Shown here: positions 46,832-60,430 of the stretch, in pieces
How positions within the stretch are numbered: position 1 is the stretch's first letter
Layout of the letters: each line of letters begins with the position of its first letter
Source: Pseudoscleropodium purum
Taxonomy: Eukaryota; Streptophyta; Bryopsida; Hypnales; Brachytheciaceae
Assembly (NCBI GenBank): GCA_963969395.1
Contig: OZ017802.1
Coordinates: 3,598,501 to 3,662,500, forward strand
Length of the DNA: 64,000 bases
Reading direction: 5' to 3'
Notes under the pieces: generated by a model
Told to the model about the DNA's origin: nothing
What the model saw: the letters and a program-made list of their open reading frames with translations, nothing else
Database searches by the model: none
Translations under genes and position numbers: made by a program

Positions 46832-49800
46832 AATTTTTTTTCAATCATATAATGAATTGGAAATAATTCCAATACAATAAAAAATAAAAAAAGACTTTGA
46901 AAGTGAATGTAATTTTGAATTTGCAAGATTGCAACTTATATGCTTATATATTTGCTTTGTGTGTCAAGGCAACTTTTAAAGTTGTTTGAGTTGACTATCA
47001 ACTTTCAACATCTATATCAATCTATTTAATAATTCCTAAAGTGTTTTTTGATTAATTACTCCCTATTGTAAAGGACCAAATGATTGTTGAACAACCAATT
47101 GAAAATTCTTGTAGATTTCTACAATTTTAAGTTTTAATGGATTTTTTTGAAATTTTTAAACAAGGTCTGGACATATACCCCTAAATGTAAATACAATTTT
47201 TTTGATTGGATGCTTGGATCAATAGTTATGTTGCCCTCTAAAGTTGGGGCAATTTGGGTAGTTAGGAAATCTTTTGCTAAACTCCACATCTTCATCTAAA
47301 TTTAGCAAGTATACAATTCATATTAGAATAAAAATGTCTAATAAAATTCATATATAGTGCAAAAATCTCACTTTTACTTTAGGAGTAAAAGTCTACCAAC
47401 CATCTCTAGTAGGATTTTTTATCCAACATCAATCACTATAATCTTTTAATCCATATAGTCAAAATTTCTGAAAATTTTCTATACATTTCCATGGATTCTA
47501 GAAAAATGATTATAGATGAAATTAAAAAATTACTTTTTCACAATTTTTTTCTCATTGGTCAACCTAAAAAGTTGTAGTTTTGATAATTTATGCTAGAAAT
47601 ATGTTGCGGTCCTGTAGGAGTTAAATAATTGACTAAAAAAACTTGATTAGTGTAGAGTAATGGGATTTATTTCATTGGTTATAAAATCACTTGTTGAATG
47701 TTGGTTTGTGAAAACTACAACTTGATCCTTAAAAAACCAAGTTTCTCCTTGGAGGACATTATAAGGTTTGGGTAGGTTCTAATAATCTCAATTTTTGACT
47801 TGATATTTTGGAATTTTTTTTGAAGATAGAAAAAACACATTATCTATGAGAGATTATAATTTTTATTTTGAATGGTTTGTGGGAGAAAAAGTTTTGCTAT
47901 ACTAAACTCAAAAATTAGTGTGCCTGATAGTACAAAAAATCACAAGAACTTAAAATAAAATTTAAAAATTTTCGTTTGTCTTGGAAGATATTTTTGTCAA
48001 TATGGAAAGTTATAGAGCTTCTTGTTTTACTACCAACCCTAAAAACTTCTTGAAATAATTAAGTATTATATTTGTTTCTAAACTTAGTTCTTACAAATTT
48101 TCAACAAAATAAGGTCCATAAGGTTAAGTATACTTGCTAGAATATGCTCACCTTTTAGATTAGTGTGTTTTAATTCCATCCTAAAGCTATAAATAATTTA
48201 GTTTTTCCTTCAATCTTGTACCAATTTTTAACAATTTTTTTAAAGAATGAAAATCAAGGACTTTTTTTAATTTTATTTTCCTAGACTTTTGATTCAAAAT
48301 TTCAATATAAAAAATTTCAAAATCAAAATGTTTGGTACAAAAATTTTAAGTTAAGAAGATTCAAAATAAAAAATCTAATCAAAGGACATATTCAAAAACC
48401 TACATTCTTGACTTTAATCACAAATGTCTTGCAATCTACGTGATAAAAGATTCTAAAATGTCAGTCCTCCCTTTATTTTTATACTAGTCTAGTACAAGAT
48501 CTTACAATTAATTAGATTTGCAAAAGAAAATTTAGTAAAATATTTTGCTCTTTGCAATAGAAATAGCAATTTTGAGTGGATTTTTATGAAAAAGGGACTT
48601 TGGGGCCTTTGAGGGTTAAACTATTGAGTTTTATTACTTTAGAGATTCATTGTAATATTTTAAAATAGAAACACTACTTTCTAAATGAAGAAAATTTGAA
48701 ACTTTGCATTTCTAATTGATGCGGAATTCAAATATTCCCTTGTAATGGGATTTGGTCATTTATAATTGCTTCTCTTAAGGTAGATGGTTTATATCAAGTA
48801 AAAGTTAGTGAGCAATTTTTTTTAAAGATTTTATTTTCAAATTGATAGGAAATTTATCTTAATGGTGTGACTTTCAAATTGTGTATTTTTTCCTCTAAGT
48901 TTATTGATTAGCAAAGACTTCTTTTGAAAAAAATATTTTGAGACTTAATTTGTTTTTTTGGTAGTTTATTATCTTGTACAATTAAAGTTTGTTTTCTAAT
49001 GGTAATTTTTTCCTTACATCTTTTGCTTGAGATTTTGGTCTTACAAGCTGTGGATGAAACAAAAAATTACCCATAGAAAACAATTAATGTCTGTCCTAAG
49101 AAATTCTCAACTTCAAATACTATCATCTTTTGTTTCATAATTAAATCTAACTATATTGCATTCAATAGGGACTTTAGGCTTTAGTATTGATACACAATTG
49201 GAATTGTGATTTTTAGCATAAAAGTTGGGATCCCATTTGTTTTTGTGGTAGTCACTATTGCAATTGTTACATCATATTAAAGTGTTTGTGCACAATTTTG
49301 TATATCACACCACATAATGTTTTTTTATATTTGTAATTTTTCTTGAATTTAGCATTATTACCATTAATAAATTTGTAGTAGTAGAACATAATGCACAACA
49401 TCAATTGTTTGGAACCATCTATATGTTGTAAATATGAATTGTAACTTAGAATGTCCATTAAAAATTACATGCGATAAGATTTTAGAGCCCCTATATTATA
49501 TCCTAAAATTTAAATAAAAAGAAAAGAAAAAATATGAGAAGATTCTTTTACTTTGAAAGTTTATGTTTTGAATTATTCGTATTTGTTAATTATAATTAGT
49601 TACAACTTTTTGAAGAAAAAGATACATTGTACAGTTGAAAATAACTTTCACACCCCTATTTTATATAAGAGAAAATTGTTAAAAAAATGAAAAATAAATT
49701 GCTAAAAATAAATCTCTATTGAAAGTTAATTTTCCTTGAATAATGATGCAATGGTCATCTAAATGCATTCTCTATAAATATTTGAGTTGAAAAACATGCC

Positions 49801-50429
49801 ATTTCAGTTCATTTTTCAACTTCTTCTACAAATCATTTCACACGTTATTTGAGTTGAATATTTTTAGCAATGGAAATCTATAGTCATTGTTAAACTAAGT
49901 TCAAAATTATAGGTTGAAATTATAGTTTATCAAAAAATATATAGGGGGCCAAAAAATCACTTTAACACATGTAGTATGTTATAGATACACTAAGTGATCT
50001 CCTCAAGAACTTTTATGGGAAGTGAACTCCTTAGTATGTATATGAATTTTTTTAATTTCATTTTTGTAGGATCAATTTAATCTTAATGTTACAAAAAGTA
50101 TTAGCAAAAGTTATAGGAACAATATTCAAAGAGAAATTGAGCCAAACCAAACTATATTTGAGGTTCTTTACTAGTACTTCATTTCTTCAATGCATGTTCA
50201 TTTGAATGATTATTTTTGTGAAGTGCATATTAATGATTTGCCTAAGGCTATGATAATTGTAAATTGATTGTTTGGAAAATTAAACTAGCACATCTATAAC
50301 CATCTAGTTATTTCAATACAATACTTATAATTACATTTTTGTAAACGTTTGGACTACATTTGATTTGCTTATACCACTATTGATTTATGAAAGCCTTAGT
50401 CTTCCTCCCCCTCCCCTTTACTAATACTA
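46832..50429. other. AT-rich intergenic DNA with repeat R3
   Basis: No gene seen apart from repeat R3 copy 3. It is dominated by A/T-rich low-complexity sequence. Confidence 0.55.
47065..47325 (+). repeat. Dispersed AT-rich repeat R3, copy 3
   Basis: Landmarks in the same order as copies 1 and 2: AACAACCAATTG, GATTTCTACAATTT, ACAAGGTCTGGACATATACC, GGAAATCTTTTGCTAAACTC. It is the shortest and most diverged copy. Confidence 0.62.
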
Positions 50430-50670
50430 TTAACCCTTAAATGACACTACAATTGTTTTTGGGTTGATGAATGACAAAGGATCCATCCATGCATGGAGGA
50501 TAGAAGTGCAACTATTCATCCTCAGAGTTTTGTGTGAAAAGGAGAGGTCTTCTACAATAGTTTGAATTCCTATGAGTGCTTTTGCATTTTTTTAAGTCAA
50601 CAATTCATATGATACCAAAATAGATGATTTTTATTGTGACTACCTTGTCCTTTAAGGGTCAATGACAAGA
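50430..50670 (+). repeat. Dispersed repeat R4, copy 1
   Basis: Resembles 61,430-61,570: GAGGTCTTCTACAATAGTTTGA against GAGGTCTTGCATAGTAGTTTGA, then TGAGTGCTTTTGCATTTTTTT against TGAGTGTTCTTGGATTTTCTT. Near-inverted ends (TTAACCCTTAAATGAC at 50,431 and GTCCTTTAAGGGTCAATGAC at 50,648) hint at a MITE. Confidence 0.55.
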
Positions 50671-52104
50671 AGGCAAAATATGTACATTTACATTGAATGA
50701 GCTTTTAAGTTATTTACCACATTTTGGGGGAACCAATCTTTCATTCTAAAAGGTCATTTGGACCAAGATTTGGACACATAAGGCTCTAAAAACTGCACTA
50801 AACACCACTCCTCATATAATAGCAAGTGTAAGCAAACTCAAATGTAGGATTAGTATAAACTCAATATGTTCCCAAAAACTTGCCCTAAGAAATTTCAAAG
50901 AGTAATTAAGTAGATGCTTCCAACAAGATCCACAAAGCATTAGGCAATTTATTCCCTAAGTGCTTAATCGTCAATCCAATAGATGACAAATGCTATGAAA
51001 AGTGAACTTCATTCTATTACTGTTCAAATGGAAAAATTCATGAAAATTCATATTGGAACATGCTCTACATGAATCAATGATAAGGATTTTTATTGCAAGG
51101 AGTTTTTGTTATTTACTATTAATTTTTAGAAGCAACTTTATCATCTTTAGGCCAAATACTCTAAATGTAATTAATAAAAACAATACTCAATTGCTTATTT
51201 GGACATCATTAAGTACCTCTTATGCATAAGGTATCCATAATCATAATCAATGGTGTCCGAATTGTAACACGAACATTTGGACCAAAAAATGTTACTTTTT
51301 CTTGAACATTTTTCCTTCAAAATGTACACAATCAAAATATAAAGTCCATGGAAACCTACTGGTGTTTTTTGGCAAACCAAGAGACAATACTTTGAAAATT
51401 TATAATTTATTAAATAAGAAAAAAATGACGTAATTTATACCGAATCTAATCTGGCCTTTGTGTAGGATATTCTTGACCGCATTTGTGACCCCCATTGGAT
51501 CCCACTTCCACCCAATTTTTTTTTTCAATTTAGCACTCTAAATGATACAATTTTTTTGAGAAAATATTTTGCTATGGATTCTTTTATTTTCAATGGATGA
51601 AATTACTCAATCGCTACAAAATCTGGGAACAATATCGCTTAACTACAATTGAATTTGCACACTTTTAGATGAAAATATAATTTTTCATGCATTTTGTATA
51701 TTTCATCCATGTGTATGGATGTTGGTAGCCTAAACCTTAAAAAAAGCCAGCATTAAAAGTCAACAACCCAAGAGAGCGACTTATGGGTAGTTGACGGAGT
51801 GCCGTTAAGTCCACCAAGGCGTCCCATAGGGCCCCCTCAACCCACCCCCATGGCCATCCAATCCCAGCCATGCTATGACACATCATCTCATGCCACACCA
51901 TCAAGCCATCACTCAGTCTCACACTCAGTCCCTACTCAACTTAGGGTTTCCAATTCTGTTTCTTCCATCCACGAGCTTCCTTCCTTCCCGATCGCTTGGT
52001 CGCTTGCTTGAGTCGTTCCCTTGTAGCAATTCGATCTCTCTTTTGCTTGTCCAGGAGGATCGAACGGAGCCCCCGCTTGCGAACGAACTGAATTGGGGTG
52101 CGCC
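50671..52104. other. Intergenic DNA, then p24 promoter and 5' UTR
   Basis: AT-rich without genes to about 51,720. GC then rises sharply into the p24 leader. Open frames at 51,737-52,208 on both strands are composition artefacts of this leader. Confidence 0.6.
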
Positions 52105-53902
52105 ATGGGCGGGGCGAGCAGGCTGCTGCTGCTGGTGGGGTTAGTGTTGCTGGCGTCGGGATGGGGAGCGCAAGCGGTGCAGTTCGAGGTGACCGCGCGG
52201 ACGACCAAGTGCGTGGCGGAGGAGATTCAGAACCATGTGGTTGTGGTGGGAGATTACAAGATCGTGCATAGTGATGACGCGCACAAGCTCACTGTGAAGG
52301 TGGGCGAGCGGCCTGAGAGCTTCGGTTGGTGGATGAGGTTTGGGGATTTGGGGATGTCGTGTTTTGTGCTCCGTTTTTTCCGATTCTCGATCTCGAGCAG
52401 TGATTTTTACAATGTCTTGTATTTCTTCGGGAATTTTTGGATGGTTTGAAGTTGTTTTTGTGGATGGGTTGATCTTTTCGTAGGGTATCTGCGTTCGAAT
52501 GTCTGAAAGTCTTGGAAATTTTCTTGGTTTCCTGGAGACTGTACTAGAATTAATGGTGATTCTTACTCGGTGACGATGACTGTCGTTATTTCTCTTGTTT
52601 TTGAAGAATTTGAGTTTTTCTTTTGTCCTTCACACTGAGTAGATTTTCTCCGAGGTAATGCCATTTTGTGAGAAAATTCAGTTGCGGAGTTCATGCTGGT
52701 GTGTACTGGCAGTACCTGCCCTGTTGTTTGCCGGGCTTGATCTGGGAGGCTCACTTGCTATTTGAAGAGCTGAATTTGTTATTTTTAATCCTTGAGCTGG
52801 TTGATGTTATCGTAGCCACATACTGTTACGTTTTGGAGTTGTAGGCTCTGCAAAACGGTATCTATGAAGTGAATTACTGCAGTTTATTGCTGGAGCTGAT
52901 GTGGGCTGTGGGCTGTAACATCAATGTAACGATTGTGATGTAACATTGGTGACTGATGTAAACTTGCCAATTTCTTATCCATCAAATGACTATCTTGATA
53001 CCTGATGCAACATTGTTGTTGTTGTGGGCCTGCAGGTTACGTCGCCTTATGGCAATCAGTTACACTACCAAGAGGGTGTGAAGAATGGGCAGTTTGCCTT
53101 CACGACGACGGAGTCTGGGAACTTCATGGCCTGTTTTTGGTTGACTAATACCGCTCCCAACGCGGTTGTCAATGTGGCCCTGGATTGGAAGACAGGCGTG
53201 GCTGCCAAGGATTGGGCATCGATTGCCAAGAAGGACAAGCTCGATGTACTTTCATAATTCCTCTATCCTTGATGGTTTGAATGTTTTGAATACTTTGCAG
53301 GAGGGATTTACAGTCCGGTAGAAGTTATCAAATTGTGTTAGGTGTTGCTGTGACAGAGGTTCCCCGTTATCTTATGTATACCACTTGCAATTTCCACTTC
53401 ATATCTTAAGTTCGTGTGTTCTTTTCTTTCAAGGGGTGGCTTCTTGTGGTTAGTAGAAGTTGAAAGTGGGTCTAGGGGCAATCGGATTGAGCTTTTTTTG
53501 TCTCATCTACAGGGTATGGAGCTGGAGTTGAGGAAGCTGGAAGAAGCTGTGGGTTCCATTCATAGCGAGATGCTTTACTTGAGGGAGAGGTAACGACTGT
53601 TTATTATCAATTTTTTTTAATGTCTGGAGTTGCATTCATCAGTTTGGGGTTTGACTATGATAGTGAAGTATCTATTCCATTGTTGGTTTCGGAGCTTCCC
53701 CAAAACATCATCTGGGACTCGGGGGAATTGAATAGTGTTCTCGTGTGGCACGTGCAGGGAGGCAGAAATGCGGGACTTGAACGAACTGACGAATTCCAGG
53801 GTGGCATGGTTTGGGATCATGTCGTTACTGGTGTGCTTGGGAGTGGCCGGCTGGCAGTTGTGGCACCTCAAAACATTTTTTGAAAGGAAAAAGCTCCTGT
53901 AG
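52105..53902 (+). CDS. p24 family (emp24/gp25L), delta-type ER-Golgi cargo receptor
   Basis: Type I membrane protein of COPI/COPII vesicles that helps sort cargo such as GPI-anchored proteins and maintains the early secretory pathway.

Four exons (52105-52299, 53036-53245, 53513-53589, 53758-53902), all GT-AG and in phase, encode 208 residues, the usual length. The ATG at 52,105 opens directly into a signal peptide (about 1-24, [18 protein letters not shown]). Then come the GOLD domain with the paired cysteines at about 36 and 98 (TTKCVAEEI and NFMACFWL), a coiled-coil stretch ([19 protein letters not shown]), and a membrane helix (about 176-194, [19 protein letters not shown]). The cytosolic tail FFERKKLL has a di-aromatic COPII motif and a dilysine COPI motif, diagnostic of the delta subfamily. 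It converges with the coiled-coil gene that ends at 54,207. Confidence 0.95.
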
Positions 53903-54206
53903 ATGTAGGATCTTCGGCAACTAGTAGGTTCAGTGCTGCTCGGCTTTTTGTGTTGGTTCAGAAGTAAAGTCATACTTTCATGTTGGAAACATCTCACGTG
54001 TGCATCTCGCTAATAGCATATGGTTCACTCCCGGTTTCCTGTTCCTATCAATTCAACACGATCCTTTACTAAAATGTCTCACGGGTTTCCGGGCACTAAA
54101 TAGGACATGATACGTCGATCAGTAAATACACACATCTATTTTTTTTTTGAGTTAGGGCATGCTCTTTCCTGCACCACTGTTGCTTCCTCTCAGGAAGATG
54201 GCAGTG

Positions 54207-57200
54207 TTACACGGCCTGGCCTCCTCGCAACTTGGAGATTTTTGTGCTCACCAACCGGGCCAAGGCCGACCCCACAAGTTTTTTCTCCTCCAGCGATGCA
54301 TTTGTGGCCCCGTCCCCTAAGACTTTGTTTATTACAGACATGTTTAACACCGGGTTAGATGTAACAGGCCTTTTACAGTCGCGCGGTAAACTGGTCCGCT
54401 TGATCCTTCCATTCTCTTGACTGACTGAAGCAGTTTGAGAATATGTTATGTTGCCTTTGATATCTTTATTTGCAAGGTTTTGAGTATCTGCTCTGTTGTG
54501 GCTGGATTTTTTGCCTAGATTAGGAGCTGTTGCACCTTCATGAGTTTGGCTTCGGAATGGAGACTGATATCTGAAGTCACACGACTCTGGAATTGCCATC
54601 ATCGGACCATTAGTAGTCCTTGTCCTCCGTTCGTGAGCAGATGTGTTGATGTTCACAGGCTTTCTGATGCAGCCTGAATAATCACGCTGACTTGTGGCTG
54701 CTGCTGTCTGGTTTCCCCAACCCTCGGGTCCAGCTTGATTTGAATTTCCTGCAGGTCTTGCAGCCTGCTGTGTCAATCCTCCTCTGGGGTTCCCAGCAGC
54801 CCTCGGACTGGATAGGGCTTCAGCTTGAAGCTCTCTCGCCGGGCCTTTGGCGATGATCTTTGTCTGCTCGTTTCGAATGCAAGTGTTCACCGTGTCTGCG
54901 AGGACACGGGGACTGATTTTCACGACTCGCCGATTATTTAAAGAATCTGGTCCGACATGAGGGCCGAGCTTGCCTCTGACATTCGTGAGAGCTAATGCAA
55001 GGTTGTTGCAGACCCCCAGAACGGACTTCAGCACCTTTTTCCCGTCCGGTTGGCGTTGCTTGGCGTAGGAGCTTTCCGTGGGGGCGGTCACTGGCCTGCT
55101 CCTAAGCTGCAGGCATCAGATAAGCTCGCCATCATTCAGAAAACTCTGGGAAATATATTCCATACATTCAAATGCTGTTGCAGCGTTTCAGTCTAAAATG
55201 TCAATACGGCGTGTTTGACTACTTTCAGCACGAGGGTAGACCTGAGAATTGCGCTGCTGCAAGGATTGCATCTCCTGGCCTGCAATCTTCTTAAGCTCGG
55301 TCACCTCTTGCTGCAAAGTAGTCTGCGTGGATATAAGATGCATATAAATTCTTAAGTCACCGTTCAGTCTAACAACTTGCCTTGACATATGGAAGTTTTC
55401 CAATCGGACATGACCTTTTTGAGGATATAAGCGGGAAATCCAACTACAGAGAATGACATTAGAGAGGAGAGGCCGGGTTGAGTGCACACCTGGAATGCCT
55501 GCAGAGCCCTGGTTTGGGAGGCCCTGGGCAGTTGATTACGATTAGTATCCCGAAGGCGAGGTTTAGGAGCAGCATAATAAGCTGCAACTGGTGCTCTCTG
55601 AGCCCTTCGGATTTGCGAATTGACCGCATTTATTTCCTCAAAAGGCCCCTTGACTGGTCGAAGTTTGGTCGAAAACGAAGTCTGGGGTCTGAACAGAGGT
55701 CGTGAATCTTCATAACTCGCAGCCTGCTCTTCAATCACGTTGCTTCTGGAGAAACACGGGTGCCGCTTGGCGCTGAGAGTGACCACCAGCCATTGGAAGA
55801 AAGTCCGCTCCAGAAGTCGCCGGTCTCTCGCTCGGCAAATCCACCACGGCAAGGCATCCAGCATCTTGCCTAGGGAAGCATTGCGGGAGACCGCTCTTCG
55901 CTGCAGCACGGACGTTCGCGTGAATGCACGCCATGCGGACAGGATCAGCGGCAACAATTTGGGCTCCGCGGCCACCACCCTTGTGCTTCTATGCAACTCA
56001 CTCTCCAAGTGGGTTGCCAGGCTTTCGATTCCCAGTCTCTGCATCAGATCTTGCACTCTCAGCTGCTTGCGATCCTGCGCGCAGAAATTCATTCAACGGC
56101 CCGGCCAGCAGCTGGTGAGTTAGCACACTCGGACTAAGATGAAATGAGTGGTCAAACAAGGGTGACGTACAGCTGTTGGGATAATCGACGCTTAGCAAAT
56201 GAATGAGATCACTTACCCGACGCAAGTCGTCAAAAAATCTCTGGGTGAAGCTGCGTAGTTTTCTTGCAAGAAGCTCAGCCCTGCAAATCTCGGAGTCATT
56301 TAAACTGTAGCGTTAGTTTCAGCTCCAATTAATCCGACAAATGAAATTTTGCATCGAGCATCTTTCAGTTGATGTAGCAGACTAACAGTCAAACCTTAAT
56401 TGCTTCCACTGCCAAGAACGATGCAGTAAGACTGCACGGCTCTGACTTCCACTGGTGCACAATATCTGAGGCAATGGAAAACGATTCGAAAACTAAAATG
56501 TTACACGTCCTTCCTCGTCTTCATGCGTAGGAAGCGAAAAGCAAAAGAATACGTTAAAATTGTCGATCCTACCATAATGAGAAGCACGCAAGTCTGGAAG
56601 CCAGAGTGAAATCAACAGCTATGAAAGTCATATCGACGGTGAAAGTTAGTTCGATCTGCTACTTTTATTAGAAGGTTGAAAACAACTAACACCGACGAGA
56701 AAAGTTTGCCCCGTACCTTGCACTGGATGCTGCCCACCGCCATTTCCAGGTGATCCAATTGATCCCGTCCTGAAATAAGAAGTGGGGGACTGAATGGTGT
56801 GCGGCAAGTGGAAGCTCCGACAGCGTGTGGTCGCTGACAAAAGACAAACTTACACTTGGTTGGTTTGGCCCATGGTCCAGTGGGCACAGAGGATAATTCT
56901 CCCAAAAGGCTCGATCACGAGGGAAGGTGTTGTAGACTTGGTCGGCAAAACACTGCCTGTCTGAAGTGGGATTCTCTATTCTATTCCGGACACTGGAGCC
57001 GTGATCAGCGTGTGAAGACGTCGCCTGCGCGTCTGTGGCATGGATGGTGGTCTCTTGCTCGCGCACATTCTGTGTCAATTTCTTGAGCTTCTTGACCACG
57101 TCTGAGGCTGCTTCTGCTGACTCATCCGCTCCATCAGATCTGCACCGCAGCTTCGCGCATAATTCCTGACCACCACTCACATTACTTCAGACTGAACACA

Positions 57201-59646
57201 GAAATAGATCGAGGAGACTCTAGTACTAGGGTTGTTTCACTCTTAGATTCAATTTTACATTGTTTGAGAGTCTGCTTACCGGTAATGCTTTGGGGGATAT
57301 ATGCAAGTGATTATTAGTGACTTAGTGCCTAAAATAATGCCAAAAATGACCGCTTCTGTATACATTTGTATCAGTTATAAATCACTAAGTAAGCATCAAG
57401 GAAGGAAGCGAAATGTACCCATTAGAAAAAAGGAATCAATGCCCAACAATTTAGAAAGCAACTATTATCTACTACCGGTATTAGCTTCCAAAGTGGAATT
57501 TTTATTTTTATTTTTTGGCCCTCAAAGATTTCTCGAATCAAGAAGCCCAACCCACCTCGGCGCGGGTAGATGCAAGATCTGCCCGCTTCTCAGCTCCTTG
57601 AAGTTGCATCAGGAGGGTGCCCTTTTCATGCTTCAAATGGCTGCAGTGCTCCACAGACGTGGCCAACTCCACCTGCTCGAGGCAACAATATTATTCAATT
57701 ATCAGTAACCCGCGTAAATAAGAATGTTCACAACCTAGCGGCCTCCGCAAGAGCCATCCTTGCATGTTTGGAATAGAGACCCATGTCGTGATAATTACCT
57801 CTTTACAACTATTTGCCCTATATGCTTGTTGCAACTGCTCTTGAAGAATCTTAAGTTCTGCACTATGTTCAGCCACCATGGAGTCAATCAAGTCCTGCTT
57901 GGCGACCTGCTGTTCCTTCACTCTGGTTGTTAAGGCCTTGAGCCTCTCCATCTCTTCGACTTGCTTCACCACTTCCTTGTCCCTAGAAGACAACTGTCCA
58001 CCACGTAATCAATGTGATCAAGAACAAACAATCGAAATATAATTTCGCTTCGTGTAATTCATCAGGCACATTGTTTAGCAATGGCCGGCAATGGACCAGG
58101 AGTGAAGCTTACTTGTTCAAGTAGAGACCTATTTTCTCGCAAAACGATGTTATTCTCAGCATGAAGGTCACTCCTCTCAAGGTGAAGGCGATTCAATTGC
58201 CCATCGACCCTTCCAATTTTCTCTTCCAAACTTCGAATCCTCTCTTTCAACTGTTGGATCTGATTGTCCCGCAGCTCGATTTCTGCCTCTGCTACTTTGA
58301 AGTCCTCCATAGTCATCACCTGCCTGTCCATCTTGCTCACCTGATTTTCCACTATAAACCCTATGAGATTTTTTTGATCGAAAGTTGAACTCGCGGGCGA
58401 AATTCAGAGTCGAAAAACTTCGGCTTTGAAACCACATAAAAACTGCTACAAGGAAGAACAAAGTAGGCAAACGATTCCAGTTAATTATCATATTGTGCTA
58501 TCCAAAGGAAACGGTAGAACTAAATAGCACACCAAAAGGCTTGCTACTCCGGTTCGTAGCAGAGAAACATACAGTAGTATTATCAGCAATATAACCATTC
58601 TGATGGAACTTAGTGCTATTCACTGCGGTGGCAAGCTGGTTGTGGAGCATTGCGGATTTCGCGCGTTCAGTCGCCAACAGTTGTTCAGTGTGCTTCAACT
58701 GTGTCTCCAGTGATGCTCGATCAATCTCATCCTCTCGAGCCTCTTCCAGCACCTTGACCAGCTCTTGGCCTAGAAGGTTCTGCAATCCACAATCAAGCAA
58801 GAGACAAGACAGATGATAACAAAAAATACTTCAGCTTCTAACTATTTCAGGGCATGCAAAATGCTCAGAAAGTTGTTCAATGAAAATTCTTTTAATCCCT
58901 ACAAGACCAAGTAGAGACTTGATTAAGTCACATGAGGACTTTCTTATGTCCAAATTTATTTATTTTCTGACCAGCACATGCAATGTCCGTCACAGATATA
59001 AAATCAGACTCCATCCAAATTATGTCTCTTGCAATACGATCAACCGAATTGGACACATTTTCAAACCATGAAAAGATTTGGTCTGTGGAAATGTGCTCCC
59101 CGAAGAAAACACAAACCATTTCGTTCAGGTAATGTAAGCTTCAGAGTTAAGGCCTAAAAGGAAACCCCAAGAGCCAGCACTAATGCAAAACACAAGGCCA
59201 CATACTCAAGAAATAGCAGAGAAACTAGGTTTCACCTTCAACTGGCTCTGGCGCCAACGCTGAAATGCAAACATGATGGTCACCAACTTCTTTTCCGACA
59301 TGCCCCCATCATCAACCGCACTTAGCAAAGCCTCACCACTTTTGATAAAACTCTCCTCCGAGTCCGACTTTCGTTCCACGGCAGACTGGCTCACACGGAA
59401 GAGGTTCCGCACAGGCATGGACTCCAAGGCTTTCAAGGCCAAGGACGGACACCGCCATTGGCGAGCAATTCGATTTCTGAAATCCACGATCCCATCCGAG
59501 CCTTTGTCATCCACTCGATCGTGCTCACAATTTTGATCGAAATCCGGAGGCTTGTCGAAATAATTGATCGACTCCTGAACGAGGCCGCCGTCGTCACCCA
59601 TGATGATGTTCACCCGTTGCAAGCTCTTAAAACCTCGACTCTCCAC
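54207..59646 (-). CDS. Large coiled-coil protein with SFI1-like Trp motifs, family unrecognised
   Basis: Twelve exons (5' to 3'): 59646 or 59601-59236, 58779-58573, 58340-58113, 57993-57799, 57672-57556, 57165-56854, 56769-56717, 56451-56395, 56280-56217, 56074-55490, 55322-55242, 55106-54207. The frame is continuous, giving about 1,054 residues from the ATG at 59,601 (MGDDGGLVQ) or 1,069 from 59,646.

Residues about 123-371 are a strong coiled coil (LLGQELVKVLEEARE, DNQIQQLKERIRSLEEKIG, EVVKQVEEMERLKAL). Short aromatic/basic helices recur outside it: FAFQRWRQSQLK (exon 1), WITWKWRWA (exon 7), HRSWQWKQLR (exon 8), FTQRFF (exon 9), LILSAWRAF and TFFQWLVV (exon 10). This spaced W/F pattern resembles centrin-binding SFI1 repeats, but is an inference. 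The last 300 residues are Ser/Asn/Arg-rich, probably disordered, with a helical end (EEKKLVGSALARLVSTKISK). Exons 3 and 8 have weak acceptors, so those borders may move. Confidence 0.75.
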
Positions 59647-60430
59647 ACCATTCCTGACTTTCGGACAATGTAAAATCTACTTTTTCCGCAGCTAGGGCAT
59701 GGATCTCCTACCTTGACAACATGAATTTCAGCAGCTCAAAAGTGAGGGAAAATTCGTGCAGTCAATCCACTGCAGGGAACTACGAACAGAACTCTCATCA
59801 TGAAAGCAAATGCTAAACAAATATTTCTTTCGAAGTAAATCATTGTCGAAGCAATCGGAAGACATTCAGAACAGCTGGTTCCTGCGAGAGTATCCCCTGA
59901 GGCAGCTCAATTGCTACTTGACATAGCTCCGAACCCTAAAACCTGCCAACCATCGAGTCGGGAAAAACCTTAACATGCGAGGGTCCATACGTGAACCTCA
60001 CAACAACAATCACAGAACAGTCCGGCACAATCCATAGTCGAAAGTAACAATCACACTCGACGCCTCGTAGGAGGAGAGGCAACAAAAACCCTTAGAAAAG
60101 TCGCACACACTGAGAAACCCCATACTCTAATTAAGCAATGGGATGGCGATCAAGCTCCACAACAATCGCAATTAAGCAAAAGCACAGCTCTGTGCTGTGG
60201 AGGTGACGAAAATCGCAGGAAAGCTGATGCAATGAGGGGAAGTGAGAAAGAGCTTGGAAGAATGGCGATGGCAGTTGAGAGACAACAGAGTGTGGCAAAG
60301 CGAAGGGAAAAAGCAGTTAGAAACACAGGGCCGCAGAACAGAGCTGCACGGCCTGCTGATGGTGTCCTGGGACTGAGACACCCGCTATATCGACCGCCAC
60401 AACACCCGCTATAATGCTCTTGAGAACATG
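59647..60430 (-). promoter_or_regulatory. 5' UTR/promoter region of the coiled-coil gene
   Basis: Raised GC continues from the first coding exon to about 60,430, then drops to AT-rich DNA. Open frames at 60,172-60,414 on both strands are not supported as genes. No core promoter element is assigned. Confidence 0.4.

Noticed and set aside
55478..56123. Plus-strand frames opposite the large exon of the coiled-coil gene
   Set aside because: The minus-strand frame is continuous across twelve phased exons; these are shadows.
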